The notes below the pieces were generated by a model. The model was not told where the DNA came from, made no database searches, and saw only the letters and a program-made list of their open reading frames with translations. A DNA stretch of 11,718 bases from Candidatus Sulfotelmatobacter sp. Lineage in GTDB: Bacteria; Acidobacteriota; Terriglobia; Terriglobales; Acidobacteriaceae. The position numbers were made by a program, and so were the translations under genes. The DNA is taken from positions 1 to 11,718 of the forward strand of contig JASICF010000512.1 of the NCBI GenBank assembly GCA_030044775.1, given 5' to 3'. This document shows, piece after piece, positions 1 to 7,015 of the stretch; within the stretch, counting starts at the first letter, position 1; each line of letters opens with the position of its first letter.

Positions 1-3000
1 TACCGCTTGCACCCTCGTTGGCTACGACTGCAGCCGTGCAACTGGAGAAGCCATTGCAATAGCCTGTGCCTTTCAAAGCGTGCTCGAAGAAGGGCTGCGG
101 CGTAACGGCACCGGCACTGGGTCCGGCCGAGCCGCCGCAACCGCCACCCGCCAAACCCGCAATGCCACCGCAATATTGCAGGACCATATTGGCGTAGGCT
201 TGCTTAAATTGCTGCCCCCCGAGCGTCATCATGTAGGGAACCGGGTTGAGTTCGACCGGCTGGTACTCGTGAGTAATTCTGCGTCCGATATAGCCGAGCT
301 CCAAGGTGACTCGGTGGCTCAACTGACGCTGCAGGGTGAGATCGAACGCATCGATCGCGTTGGCGCGGAAGCTCGGATCCAATCCCTCGGGGGAGGACGA
401 GAAGCTGTTGTTGAATCCAGGATAGGTTGGCTGGGGCAAGGTCGCGCTCGCAAGCGAGATCAGCGGGACCGTTGGGCCACCAGCGGCAGAGGCGCTTTGT
501 CCAACGCGGAAGGCAGTCGCGTAAGTCCCCGCACCCGAGGCTCCGCAGGTCCAGCTTCCGGGCGCAGAGCCGACCAGGTTCGACGGGCAAGATACGGGCT
601 GTTCCAGCCCCAGCCCCAGCAGTGGCACCAACACTTGCACCACGCCATTCGTGCGACCGTACTGCCGGCCATAACCACCCCGTAAGACCGTGTCCTGAGT
701 GCCGAAGATCTTCCCTGCCATTGAACTGCCGTCGAAGTGCGGGTTCCAAGCCAAAGCAACACGAGGGCTGAACTCGCCGTAGAAAGGATTGTAGGGATAT
801 TTCAATCCGTTGGCGGTATTGCCCACCAAAGCAAATCCGATTTCCGGGTTGTATACCTGTCCGGCAAGCGCGGCCTTCTTGACATTATTGAGATAAGTCT
901 CGGTGCTTAGCGGCTCATCGGCAGCATCTACCAGCACTGTCTGTTTGCCCTGCGCCTCGACCGGCGGCATCTCCAGCGCGTAACCCAGGCCGTAAGTAAA
1001 GGTGAAGGTAGGCTTCAGGTGCCAGGTGTCGCTGAAGTAGACGTTGTAATAGGGAATAACGCTCTGGTCGAATGCGTTGGAAAGCGGAGGTAACAAGCTG
1101 AGATTGGGACCGCTGCGAGCGAACATCTGCGATGCGACGGAAACCACCCCCAATGCCGCCGCGGTCAGCGAATCGCAGGTCTTCGGGCCCGTGGAAATGG
1201 TAGGGGTTGTTGCGCAGGGATATAGCAAAGCCCCCAATCCCGATCCATTGACGTTGTTGCCCAGGGAATATACAGGGTAGGCGTTGATAGTGCCGCCGCT
1301 GTCGTTGCGCTGGTGGTAGTCAAAATTGTGCTGATAAGTGCCACCGAACTGGAACAGGTGGTTGCCTTTCAGCATGGAGATGTCATCACGAAACATGTTG
1401 TCGTGCCCATCCCAGAAACGGCGGCGGATGTTCTGATTGTTGACGTTAAACGGCCCGAGATCCTCAACCGCCGATTGACCGGCATCCAATTCCAGCGCAC
1501 CGCCCAGCCCCGCGACTTGTGGTGGCGCGCCGGCGCGGTTCCAGGCCCACCAGTTCCGCAGGAAGCTGTAATGAATGTCGTTGGTGGTGTTCGTGGTGAC
1601 GTTGGTGGTTAGACCTGCGACAAAGTACCAGTCTTGAACCGGATCGCTGGATTGAGAGGCCGGCGTACCCAGCGTGTCTCCCGGAAAAAAGCCTCCAATA
1701 TCAACCTGGTCATCAGATGCCAGATTGATTTTGTAGTAACGCCAGCTGGCCATGAAATGATTTCTGGAGCCGAAATCGTGATCGATGCGCGCCACGTCGA
1801 AGTTGCTCGTGGTGGGTAAACTCAGGTTCGCCGCAAACCCTAAAATGTTGGCATTGTCGCAGATGCTCTGGCTGCAAGTTGCGTTCGACTGGGGCTCGTA
1901 CTTACTCCATATTTGCGAGACCAACGGGTTCAAACCGAGCCCAAGCGGATCGCATAGGCCGCCCGGAGCTTTGGAGCAGCCGTAATTCGCCGCGTAAGTG
2001 ACGCCGTTGAATGTGACCGGAACGTTGTTCAGGTTGTAAGCGATCGCTCCGGTAGCGGCGTTTGTCAGGAGCCCGAGACGCAGTGCCGGTGAGGGAACGT
2101 CTCTGGTGATGGTCTCAGAGTTTGGATACCGGAAGCCTTCGTAATTGAAAAAGAAGAAGGTCTTGCCACCGAGAAGGCTTTTGGAGGTAAGTGGCCCTCC
2201 GAGGGCGCCGCCAAAACGGCTGTAATGATAAGAAGGAAGATCGATGTGGCCGCAGTTAGGCGAGCCGCACTGGCCCACGCCCTCCCAGTTGAATTCGTTA
2301 TTGGCCCAGGCATTACTCGACCAATTGTTATCCTTGTAATACTCGTAAGCCGTGCCGTGGAAAGAACTGGTACCGCGCTTTGTAACAACTTTAATTTCGG
2401 CGCCGGCTGAACTATTGAAGTCGGCAGTCTGGCCGGCGGTGTTTACCTTGAACTCCTCGACACTGTCCGCCGGAGTCGGCATTACGCCCGATGGGGCGGA
2501 AAAAGTAAACGATTGAGTCGACATGCCGCCGGTTGGATCGCCGATAACCATATTCTGCTGCGTACCGGTATATACGCCGCCGCTGCCATCCATGTCGTTA
2601 CTGTTGTTGCCGCCATCCAGGGAAAAGTAGCTTTGGTCGTTCACCGCACCAGCAACGTCACCGCCGGCGCTTACGCCCGGCTGCAACTCGATAAACGTGT
2701 TGACGTCGCGGCCAATGCTGGGCAGGTTGTCGATGGCAATGCTGGGGACGGTGTTTCCTACTGTCGCGTTCATCGTCTGCAATTCATTGCCGACAGTCGA
2801 GACCTCGACGACCACGTTTGCGCCGCCGACCTGCAGAACCAGATTGCTGGTAAGGGCAAGTCCAACTTGCACCATCTGGTTCTCAGCCTTGGCCGTCGAA
2901 AACCCCGACTTGGCAACCGTGACGGTGTAGGCCCCGGGCGCGACGTCAGCGAAAAAGTACCGCCCCGTCGCATTCGTGGTGGCGCCTCGCGAAGCGTTGG

Positions 3001-3172
3001 TGGCCGCATCCGTAAGTGTGACCGTTGCCCCCGCGACGACCGCACCGGAGGCATCAGTGATGGTACCTGCAACGGTGCCAGTCGAGGTCGACTGCGCCCA
3101 CACTGGCACAGCTCCAGCAAGGCACACAACCGTGAAAAGAACCAGAGCGAACTTCACACTTCGGATGTACAT
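1..3172 (-). CDS. TonB-dependent receptor, Oar-like, C-terminus cut by window edge
   Basis: An open frame of 1057 codons begins at the ATG at 3172-3170 and runs off the left edge with no stop. A Shine-Dalgarno GGAGG at 3178-3182 lies 5 bases upstream. Residues 1-26 form a signal peptide ending PVWA before QS. Residues about 29-115 form a carboxypeptidase-regulatory-like beta domain (GTVAGTITDASGAVV, then TGRYFFADVAPGAYTVTV). The TonB plug follows (DNLPSIGRDVNTFIELQPGV, EEFKVNTAG, VVTKRGTSSFHGTAYEYYKD) and then a long outer-membrane barrel (RFGGALGGPL, FFFFNYEGFR). This matches the large acidobacterial TonB receptors, usually about 1100-1250 residues, so roughly the last hundred are probably missing. 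It should sit in the outer membrane and import a ligand using TonB energy; the substrate cannot be read, though glycans are a common guess. All 14 mature cysteines fall in seven close pairs. It is divergent from the tetR gene. Family call is firm, specificity unknown. Confidence 0.95.
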   Translation of the reverse strand, partial: MYIRSVKFALVLFTVVCLAGAVPVWAQSTSTGTVAGTITDASGAVVAGATVTLTDAATNASRGATTNATGRYFFADVAPGAYTVTVAKSGFSTAKAENQMVQVGLALTSNLVLQVGGANVVVEVSTVGNELQTMNATVGNTVPSIAIDNLPSIGRDVNTFIELQPGVSAGGDVAGAVNDQSYFSLDGGNNSNDMDGSGGVYTGTQQNMVIGDPTGGMSTQSFTFSAPSGVMPTPADSVEEFKVNTAGQTADFNSSAGAEIKVVTKRGTSSFHGTAYEYYKDNNWSSNAWANNEFNWEGVGQCGSPNCGHIDLPSYHYSRFGGALGGPLTSKSLLGGKTFFFFNYEGFRYPNSETITRDVPSPALRLGLLTNAATGAIAYNLNNVPVTFNGVTYAANYGCSKAPGGLCDPLGLGLNPLVSQIWSKYEPQSNATCSQSICDNANILGFAANLSLPTTSNFDVARIDHDFGSRNHFMASWRYYKINLASDDQVDIGGFFPGDTLGTPASQSSDPVQDWYFVAGLTTNVTTNTTNDIHYSFLRNWWAWNRAGAPPQVAGLGGALELDAGQSAVEDLGPFNVNNQNIRRRFWDGHDNMFRDDISMLKGNHLFQFGGTYQHNFDYHQRNDSGGTINAYPVYSLGNNVNGSGLGALLYPCATTPTISTGPKTCDSLTAAALGVVSVASQMFARSGPNLSLLPPLSNAFDQSVIPYYNVYFSDTWHLKPTFTFTYGLGYALEMPPVEAQGKQTVLVDAADEPLSTETYLNNVKKAALAGQVYNPEIGFALVGNTANGLKYPYNPFYGEFSPRVALAWNPHFDGSSMAGKIFGTQDTVLRGGYGRQYGRTNGVVQVLVPLLGLGLEQPVSCPSNLVGSAPGSWTCGASGAGTYATAFRVGQSASAAGGPTVPLISLASATLPQPTYPGFNNSFSSSPEGLDPSFRANAIDAFDLTLQRQLSHRVTLELGYIGRRITHEYQPVELNPVPYMMTLGGQQFKQAYANMVLQYCGGIAGLAGGGCGGSAGPSAGAVTPQPFFEHALKGTGYCNGFSSCTAAVVANEGASG

Positions 3173-3512
3173 TATTTCCTCCGACCAAGAGATTGAGCGT
3201 CACGAGTGACCGCAACACTGAGGGAGACGCAAACCATCGAACGGTGTTGTGTATAGCAATCGGCAGACCAGATGGGATTCGTCGAATTTCAAGCGGTTAC
3301 CTGAAACGCTCAGATGAAGTTATGTATTGAGAGACGCCAAACGGACGGTTGTCGCGGCGCATGTCTGGCGAGTGAGGTTGCATATCCGGAAGACCATCAC
3401 CGGATTCTGTAGGGCTACATCAAAGCGTAGACAGATTCCCAAAAAGCCCAGATTTCGCGCACTCTCGCCCTCAGTTTGACTCTGTTTTATTCCAACATGC
3501 ATACTGGTTGGT
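3173..3512. other. Divergent intergenic region between receptor and tetR genes
   Basis: This stretch holds the receptor ribosome binding site at its left end and the tetR promoter at its right end. No ORF in it resembles a protein. A minus-strand TATACA near 3251-3256 could be a -10 for the receptor, but no good -35 stands at the right distance, so the receptor promoter is not resolved. A small dyad TGTAG-GG-CTACA lies near 3408-3419. I saw no copy of the tetR operator motif on the receptor side other than the one at 3497-3514. Confidence 0.6.
3476..3505 (+). promoter_or_regulatory. Predicted tetR promoter giving a leaderless transcript
   Basis: TTGACT at 3476-3481 is a good -35. CATACT at 3500-3505, 18 bases later, matches four of six -10 positions. 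Transcription would start near 3512-3513, which is the ATG itself. This fits with the lack of any Shine-Dalgarno before the start codon. The -10 lies inside the operator-like palindrome, so a bound repressor would block polymerase. Confidence 0.5.
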
Positions 3513-3514
3513 AT
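3497..3514. promoter_or_regulatory. TetR operator-like site A, over the tetR -10 and start codon
   Basis: Read on the minus strand the site is ATACCAACCAGTATGCAT. It matches site B (4194-4211) at 15 of 18 positions, although it is in the opposite orientation. It is flanked by a perfect CAACAT/ATGTTG inverted repeat (3493-3498 and 3513-3518). It covers the -10 and the first bases of tetR, the usual place for TetR-family autorepression. Binding by the adjacent regulator is inferred. Confidence 0.6.
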
Positions 3515-4169
3515 GTTGTCAGCAGGCAAGAAGCCGACACGCAAACCGCCGAAGCTGCGCGACCCTGAGCGCACGCGGCAGCGCTTGTTGCAGGCGGCTT
3601 TTCGCGAGGTTTACCGATATGGCTTCCAGAGCGCGGGGATCGATACAATCCTGGCCGCCACCGACGTCACCAAAGGAGCGCTCTACTACCATTTCAAAAG
3701 CAAGGAAGCTCTGGGGTACGCCATTATTGAAGAGATCGTCGCAGAAATGACTCATGACAGGTGGTTGCGGCCTCTGCAGCGGAGCAGGGACAAGAACCCC
3801 ATCGATGCTTTGATCGGCGTGGTACAGGCGATACCACATCAACCCAGGGACGTAAAGGGGGGATGTCCTCTGGTCAATTTAACGCAGGAGATGTCTCAAC
3901 TCGACAAGGAGTTCCGCAAGCGATTGGAGAGAATCTTTCATGGCTGGCACGAGGGAGTTACCACGGTCCTGCGGAGGGGGCAGCATCAGGGAACAGTCCG
4001 CCGCGACTTGGTTCCGGAAGAGACCGCAAGCTTTCTGATCGCGATGGTCGAAGGCTACGAAGTGTTGGCAAAGAACGCTCAGGATGCGAAGGTGTGGAAT
4101 ACGGGAATTAGAAACATCGTGGGCTGGCTGAATTCTCTTCGCGCGCCGGGCAACCGCAGGCGGGGCTGA
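3513..4169 (+). CDS. TetR/AcrR-family transcriptional repressor, YxaF/LmrA-like
   Basis: This 218-residue protein has the typical length of the family. An N-terminal TetR helix-turn-helix spans about residues 20-68, with the diagnostic TKGALYYHFKSKEAL at 53-67. The C-terminal ligand-binding domain carries GCPLVNLTQEMS at 117-128, a motif typical of the branch related to Bacillus YxaF/LmrA. Such proteins dimerise on short palindromes and release DNA when a small, often aromatic, ligand binds; the ligand here is unknown. The start at 3513 has no ribosome binding site, but the predicted promoter would start the mRNA at this codon. Matching operator-like palindromes overlap its own start and the promoter of the gene 73 bases downstream, so it probably represses itself and the downstream cassette. 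The divergent receptor may or may not be a target. Confidence 0.93.
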   Translation: MLSAGKKPTRKPPKLRDPERTRQRLLQAAFREVYRYGFQSAGIDTILAATDVTKGALYYHFKSKEALGYAIIEEIVAEMTHDRWLRPLQRSRDKNPIDALIGVVQAIPHQPRDVKGGCPLVNLTQEMSQLDKEFRKRLERIFHGWHEGVTTVLRRGQHQGTVRRDLVPEETASFLIAMVEGYEVLAKNAQDAKVWNTGIRNIVGWLNSLRAPGNRRRG

Positions 4170-4186
4170 TCGCATCGCTTGTACGA

Positions 4187-4216
4187 GTGCCACATACCAA
4201 CCGGTTTGTATATACT
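4187..4216 (+). promoter_or_regulatory. Predicted promoter of the TetR-controlled cassette
   Basis: GTGCCA (4187-4192, four of six matches to the -35 consensus) and TATACT (4211-4216, five of six matches to the -10) are 18 bases apart. Operator-like site B fills the spacer almost exactly. Transcription would start near 4223 and leave a leader of about 20 bases carrying GAGGAAA at 4231-4237 before the ATG at 4243. Confidence 0.5.
4194..4211. promoter_or_regulatory. TetR operator-like site B, in the cassette promoter spacer
   Basis: ATACCAACCGGTTTGTAT is a near-perfect palindrome: eight of nine positions pair between the ATACCAACC and GGTTTGTAT halves. The 20-base consensus shared with site A is ACATACCAACCrGTwTGyAT. 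Site B is the more symmetric of the two and so may be the stronger site. I saw no third copy in the window. Confidence 0.65.
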
Positions 4217-4242
4217 GCAACGATTGGCGCGAGGAAACTACG

Positions 4243-4668
4243 ATGGGGTCTGAGGGAGAGGCCGTAGGCGCGGACTCGCCCAGCTTCGGCGAGAGGAAAG
4301 CAGCCTGCGTGTCGCAGAGTGGAATCGAGCCGAATGAAAAAGCCCCCAACGGAGCGCGCGACGCGTCGGAGTGTGGTACTCCACACGTTCGCACAACAAT
4401 CAGGCTCGTCGAGCATGAACTGCGGGAACTCATGCGGCAACGAGCAGGGATCGCGAAGCGCATTGGCTCGATCAAGAAAACGATCAGCGGATTATCGTTA
4501 TTATTCGGCGACAAGCTGCCAGAAGATTTGCGTGAATGCGCACAGCTAGAATCTCGCCGATGGGGAAGAAAACGCGATGCCGAGCGTCCGCCCCAAACGA
4601 ACCCTGTCGCCGATTCAACGGGCGCAATCGAGAAGGCGATTGTCTTACCGTCCAGTGTGGAATCTTGA
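4243..4668 (+). CDS. Small helical-hairpin protein of unknown function
   Basis: This 141-residue soluble protein is preceded by a strong GAGGAAA 5 bases before the ATG, so it is probably translated. Residues 1-50 are polar and look disordered. Residues about 53-88 form a charged amphipathic helix pair (EHELRELMRQRAGIAKRI, then GSIKKTISGLSLLFGD), a probable coiled coil or helical hairpin. The tail from 95 is basic, proline-rich and poorly structured. From memory, the ELR..RQRA.I.KRIG.IK.TI.GL..LFGD pattern recurs in small acidobacterial proteins, some of which continue into a winged-helix domain; this one has no such domain, and the other two frames of the tail do not restore one. It lies directly downstream of operator site B and 41 bases before the first paralog, so it would be the first gene of the controlled transcript. 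No signal peptide is present. Function unknown; an oligomerising or regulatory partner is only a guess. Confidence 0.75.
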   Translation: MGSEGEAVGADSPSFGERKAACVSQSGIEPNEKAPNGARDASECGTPHVRTTIRLVEHELRELMRQRAGIAKRIGSIKKTISGLSLLFGDKLPEDLRECAQLESRRWGRKRDAERPPQTNPVADSTGAIEKAIVLPSSVES

Positions 4669-4709
4669 GAGCGTTTGTTAGCGGTATGTCCAGGTACGGA
4701 GAAAATAAA

Positions 4710-5438
4710 ATGAAGTTCAGACGCACGTACGTTGTATCCGCCGGTTTGATTTTTGTCTTGCTGCTTGCCTTCGGCGCGCCGCAACACATGTACGGGCAGG
4801 ACAAAGCAACGTCGTCCACCACCTTAGCTTCAATCGATCCATATCTGATGGACCGCGACGCGGAGATTGCGATGGCCCGCAGCGCGGCGCCACCATCCAT
4901 TGCCAAGGATGCCACAGTCATGGTCCTTGGACGGCGTGGTTATGAAACGGCCGTGGAGGGGAAGAACGGTTTCGTCTGCGTCGTGGGACGATCCTGGGAC
5001 CTGCAGAAAAACAATCGGGCTTTTTGGGACCCAAAAATACACGGCCCGATCTGCCTTAGCGCTCCGGGGGCGCGGTCTTTTCTTCCGATCTACCTTAAGA
5101 AGACCGAACTGGCGATTGCGGGAAGTTCGAACACCCAAATAGAAGATGCCATAACAGACGCCATCGCGAAAGGTGAATTGCCCACACCCGAACCCGGCTC
5201 GGTGTCGTACATGTTGTCAAAGCAAGGATATTTGAATGAGGGCATCAAGGGGCCATGGCTTCCCCACGTGATGTTTTTTGTTTCCGAAATCGATCCTAAA
5301 GCCTTGGGATCCGACTTGGGGGATGACGTCCCGCTGGACGCGCACGAAGACAAAGTGGGCCGTTTTACTGTAATTGACGTTCCGGTAAGCAACTGGTCAG
5401 ACGGAACACCATCGCCAGTTAGTGGCGGCGGGCACTGA
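4710..5438 (+). CDS. Secreted protein of unknown function, paralog 1
   Basis: The ATG at 4710 is chosen because GGAG at 4698-4701 precedes it by 8 bases and a signal peptide starts directly (residues 1-29, hydrophobic 8-23, ending near MYG-Q). Upstream ATGs in the same frame, such as 4686, lack a ribosome site and would bury the signal. The product has 242 residues and about 213 after cleavage. Its core (42-96) includes YLMDRDAEIAMARSAAP and GYETAVEGKNGFVCVV. FWDP, GPIC, SYMLSK and a closing WSDGTPSP follow. Exactly two cysteines (C90, C115) occur, both conserved in paralog 2, which suggests a disulfide. No catalytic motif, haem motif or membrane anchor is visible, so it is likely periplasmic or extracellular. 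I recall the family as a recurrent acidobacterial hypothetical without assigned function. It is probably co-transcribed with its neighbours. Confidence 0.88.
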   Translation: MKFRRTYVVSAGLIFVLLLAFGAPQHMYGQDKATSSTTLASIDPYLMDRDAEIAMARSAAPPSIAKDATVMVLGRRGYETAVEGKNGFVCVVGRSWDLQKNNRAFWDPKIHGPICLSAPGARSFLPIYLKKTELAIAGSSNTQIEDAITDAIAKGELPTPEPGSVSYMLSKQGYLNEGIKGPWLPHVMFFVSEIDPKALGSDLGDDVPLDAHEDKVGRFTVIDVPVSNWSDGTPSPVSGGGH

Positions 5439-5439
5439 A

Positions 5440-5476
5440 GGACCTTACGGCAGCCAGGGCAGAGCTGCTAAGGTCC
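5440..5476 (+). repeat. Strong hairpin between the two paralogs
   Basis: The left arm GGACCTTA-cg-GCAGC (5440-5454) pairs with the right arm GCTGC-TAAGGTCC (5464-5476), giving 13 base pairs with a two-base bulge and a nine-base loop. It starts 2 bases after the stop codon of paralog 1. No T-run follows, so it is not a classical Rho-independent terminator. An mRNA-stabilising or partial-termination element that sets the ratio of the two paralogs is possible. Confidence 0.65.
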
Positions 5477-5525
5477 GTCCCATCAAATAATCATTGCGAA
5501 GAAATTGAGTAACACAGGAGGAGTG

Positions 5526-6257
5526 ATGAACCGAAAGAGATTTCGGGCGACTGGCTTTCTGAGCTTTGGGTTGATTCTTGTCTTGGATATGGCCTGGCCG
5601 GCGCGGGCAGAGACTCAGCAAACGTCATACCCGAGTATGGCGCCTCTCGATCAGTACCTGATGGATCGTAACGCAGAGATCGCCATGGCTCGTAGCGCGG
5701 CGCCCGAAGCCATCTCCGGCGATGCCGAAATCCTGGTTCTTGGGCGACTTGGCTATGAAACCGCAGTCAAAGGCAAGAATGGCTTCGTATGCGTTGTGGA
5801 CCGAAATTGGACGGGCCAATTCGAAGGCGAGGGTTCTGAGAAATTCTGGAACCCTAGAATGCGAGGGCCGATCTGCTTCAATCCGCCGGCTGCGCGTTCC
5901 ATCCTGCCAATTACGGTTAAGAGAACGGAGTTGGTATTGGCCGGTCAATCCAAAGCTCAGATCTTCGAAAGCATGAAGGCATTTGTGAAACAAGGGCTTC
6001 CACCCCTGGAGCCTGGAGCGATGTCCTACATGATGTCGAAAGATCAGTATCTTACCGATGGCAGCCCCCACCACTGGATCGCTCACCTGATGTTTTACAC
6101 TCCACTCATGGACGGTGCTGTTTGGGGTGCAGATTTGTCCAAGTCTCCCGTCATGCTGAATCCGCAGTTCCATGGCGATCCGGAACCAATCGACGTGTTC
6201 ATGGTTCCCGCGGGATGGTGGTCGGATGGAACGCCGGACCCGGTCAAGGCAGATTAG
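5526..6257 (+). CDS. Secreted protein of unknown function, paralog 2
   Basis: The ATG at 5526 sits 4 bases after a perfect AGGAGG (5516-5521), which decides the start over the TTG at 5505. The 243-residue product has a signal peptide (1-28, ending PARA before ETQQ). By direct count, 41 of 55 residues in its core (41-95) are identical to paralog 1 without a gap, and the order of later motifs is the same (FWNP, GPIC, LPITVKRTEL, LEPGAMSYMMSK, WSDGTPDP). Both cysteines (C89, C117) are kept. The stretch between the core and the FW motif is three residues longer here, and the 160-220 region is the most divergent. It is a tandem duplicate, 87 bases after paralog 1 and 99 bases before the cytochrome gene. 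Probably periplasmic. Two related copies side by side suggest a heteromeric pair or ligand specialisation; this is inference only. Confidence 0.9.
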   Translation: MNRKRFRATGFLSFGLILVLDMAWPARAETQQTSYPSMAPLDQYLMDRNAEIAMARSAAPEAISGDAEILVLGRLGYETAVKGKNGFVCVVDRNWTGQFEGEGSEKFWNPRMRGPICFNPPAARSILPITVKRTELVLAGQSKAQIFESMKAFVKQGLPPLEPGAMSYMMSKDQYLTDGSPHHWIAHLMFYTPLMDGAVWGADLSKSPVMLNPQFHGDPEPIDVFMVPAGWWSDGTPDPVKAD

Positions 6258-6356
6258 CAAAGCGAACGAATGTGAGCGGCGTGTGCTGAGGAGCCAGGAG
6301 TTGGCGGCAAATGGCTGCGTTCTCTATTTTGAGAATCGGAAAGGACATTGTGATCT

Positions 6357-6944
6357 ATGAAAAGTATGCTGTGTTCTGTCCTGGTTGTGGTTACTGGTTT
6401 TGCGCTGCTGGCCGCCGTGCCTGAGGAAAAAGCGCCCAGGCCGCAATATGACCAAAAGGGCCAACTTATCCGGCCAGCCGACTACCGCGAATGGATGTTT
6501 CTTTCTGCCGGCTATGGCATGAACTACAGCCCCGCTCCCGACAGCCACGAGATGTTTACAAATGTCTTCGTGCAGCGCTGGGCTTACAACGCATTTGTGA
6601 ACTCTGGAAAGTGGCCGGAGCAGAGCATGTTTGTGATCGACGAACGGGATGCGGCAAGCCGAAGTTCCATCAACCAGAAGGGCCATTATCAGACCGATCT
6701 GATGGGGCTGGCCATCGAGGTGAAAGATTCGGCGCGGAACCCGGATAAGTGGGCGTATTACTTTCTGGCCGCCGACGGCCAGACCGCCGATGCCATGCCC
6801 AAAGGCAACCCATGCTGGTCGTGCCACGACGCCCACGCCGCTGTCGAGCACACGTTTGTGCAGTTTTATCCCACGCTGAAAGTAGTGGCGAAGAAGTTCG
6901 GGACGTACAACGAAGCGCGGGAGCAAGTGACCGAGGTGAAGTAA
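6357..6944 (+). CDS. Secreted cytochrome P460-family protein (mono-haem c-type)
   Basis: The product has 195 residues. Residues 1-20 are a signal peptide (SMLCSVLVVVTGFALLAA). The body matches the P460 family: DYREWMFLSAGYGMNYSP (42-59), MFTNVFVQRWAYNAFVNSGKWP (66-87), SSINQKGHYQ (103-112), a GLAIEVKD strand (117-124) and DKWAYY (130-135). The haem-attachment motif CWSCH is at 153-157, followed by HAAVEHTFVQFYPTL. Characterised P460-type cytochromes oxidise hydroxylamine or bind nitric oxide in the periplasm with covalently attached haem; whether this protein does either is not shown, and I cannot place the characteristic lysine-haem crosslink residue with confidence. The ribosome site is weak (AAGGA at 6341-6345, 11 bases upstream). 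It lies downstream of the two secreted paralogs in the same direction and is probably in their transcript. It will need the cytochrome c maturation machinery. Confidence 0.92.
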   Translation: MKSMLCSVLVVVTGFALLAAVPEEKAPRPQYDQKGQLIRPADYREWMFLSAGYGMNYSPAPDSHEMFTNVFVQRWAYNAFVNSGKWPEQSMFVIDERDAASRSSINQKGHYQTDLMGLAIEVKDSARNPDKWAYYFLAADGQTADAMPKGNPCWSCHDAHAAVEHTFVQFYPTLKVVAKKFGTYNEAREQVTEVK

Positions 6945-7015
6945 GAGCAGACTTCGGTTGACGACGTTGCAGGCCACGATGGACTTCAGGCGCTGGAGCA
7001 GTAGCGAAACCGCCC

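Noticed and set aside
204..749. 181-codon minus-strand frame inside the receptor gene
   Set aside because: It is an alternative frame within the continuous 1057-codon receptor frame, which alone shows the signal peptide, plug and barrel motifs.
2513..3196. 227-codon plus-strand frame opposite the receptor N-terminus
   Set aside because: Antisense shadow of the receptor signal, regulatory-like domain and plug; no coherent motifs or ribosome site.
4536..4709. N-terminal extension of paralog 1 to an ATG at 4536
   Set aside because: It would overlap the hairpin-protein gene, place 58 unrelated residues before a clear signal peptide, and ignore the ribosome site before 4710.
3879..4787. 302-codon minus-strand open frame
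   Set aside because: It lies opposite the tetR 3' end, the hairpin-protein gene and the start of paralog 1, has low-complexity Ser/Arg/Pro-rich translation and no recognisable motif. The plus-strand genes have ribosome sites and family matches.
6950..6975. Possible LytTR binding repeats (GTTG elements) before the LytTR gene
   Set aside because: The two elements are only 9 bases apart, not the spacing expected for tandem LytTR sites, and match the consensus poorly.
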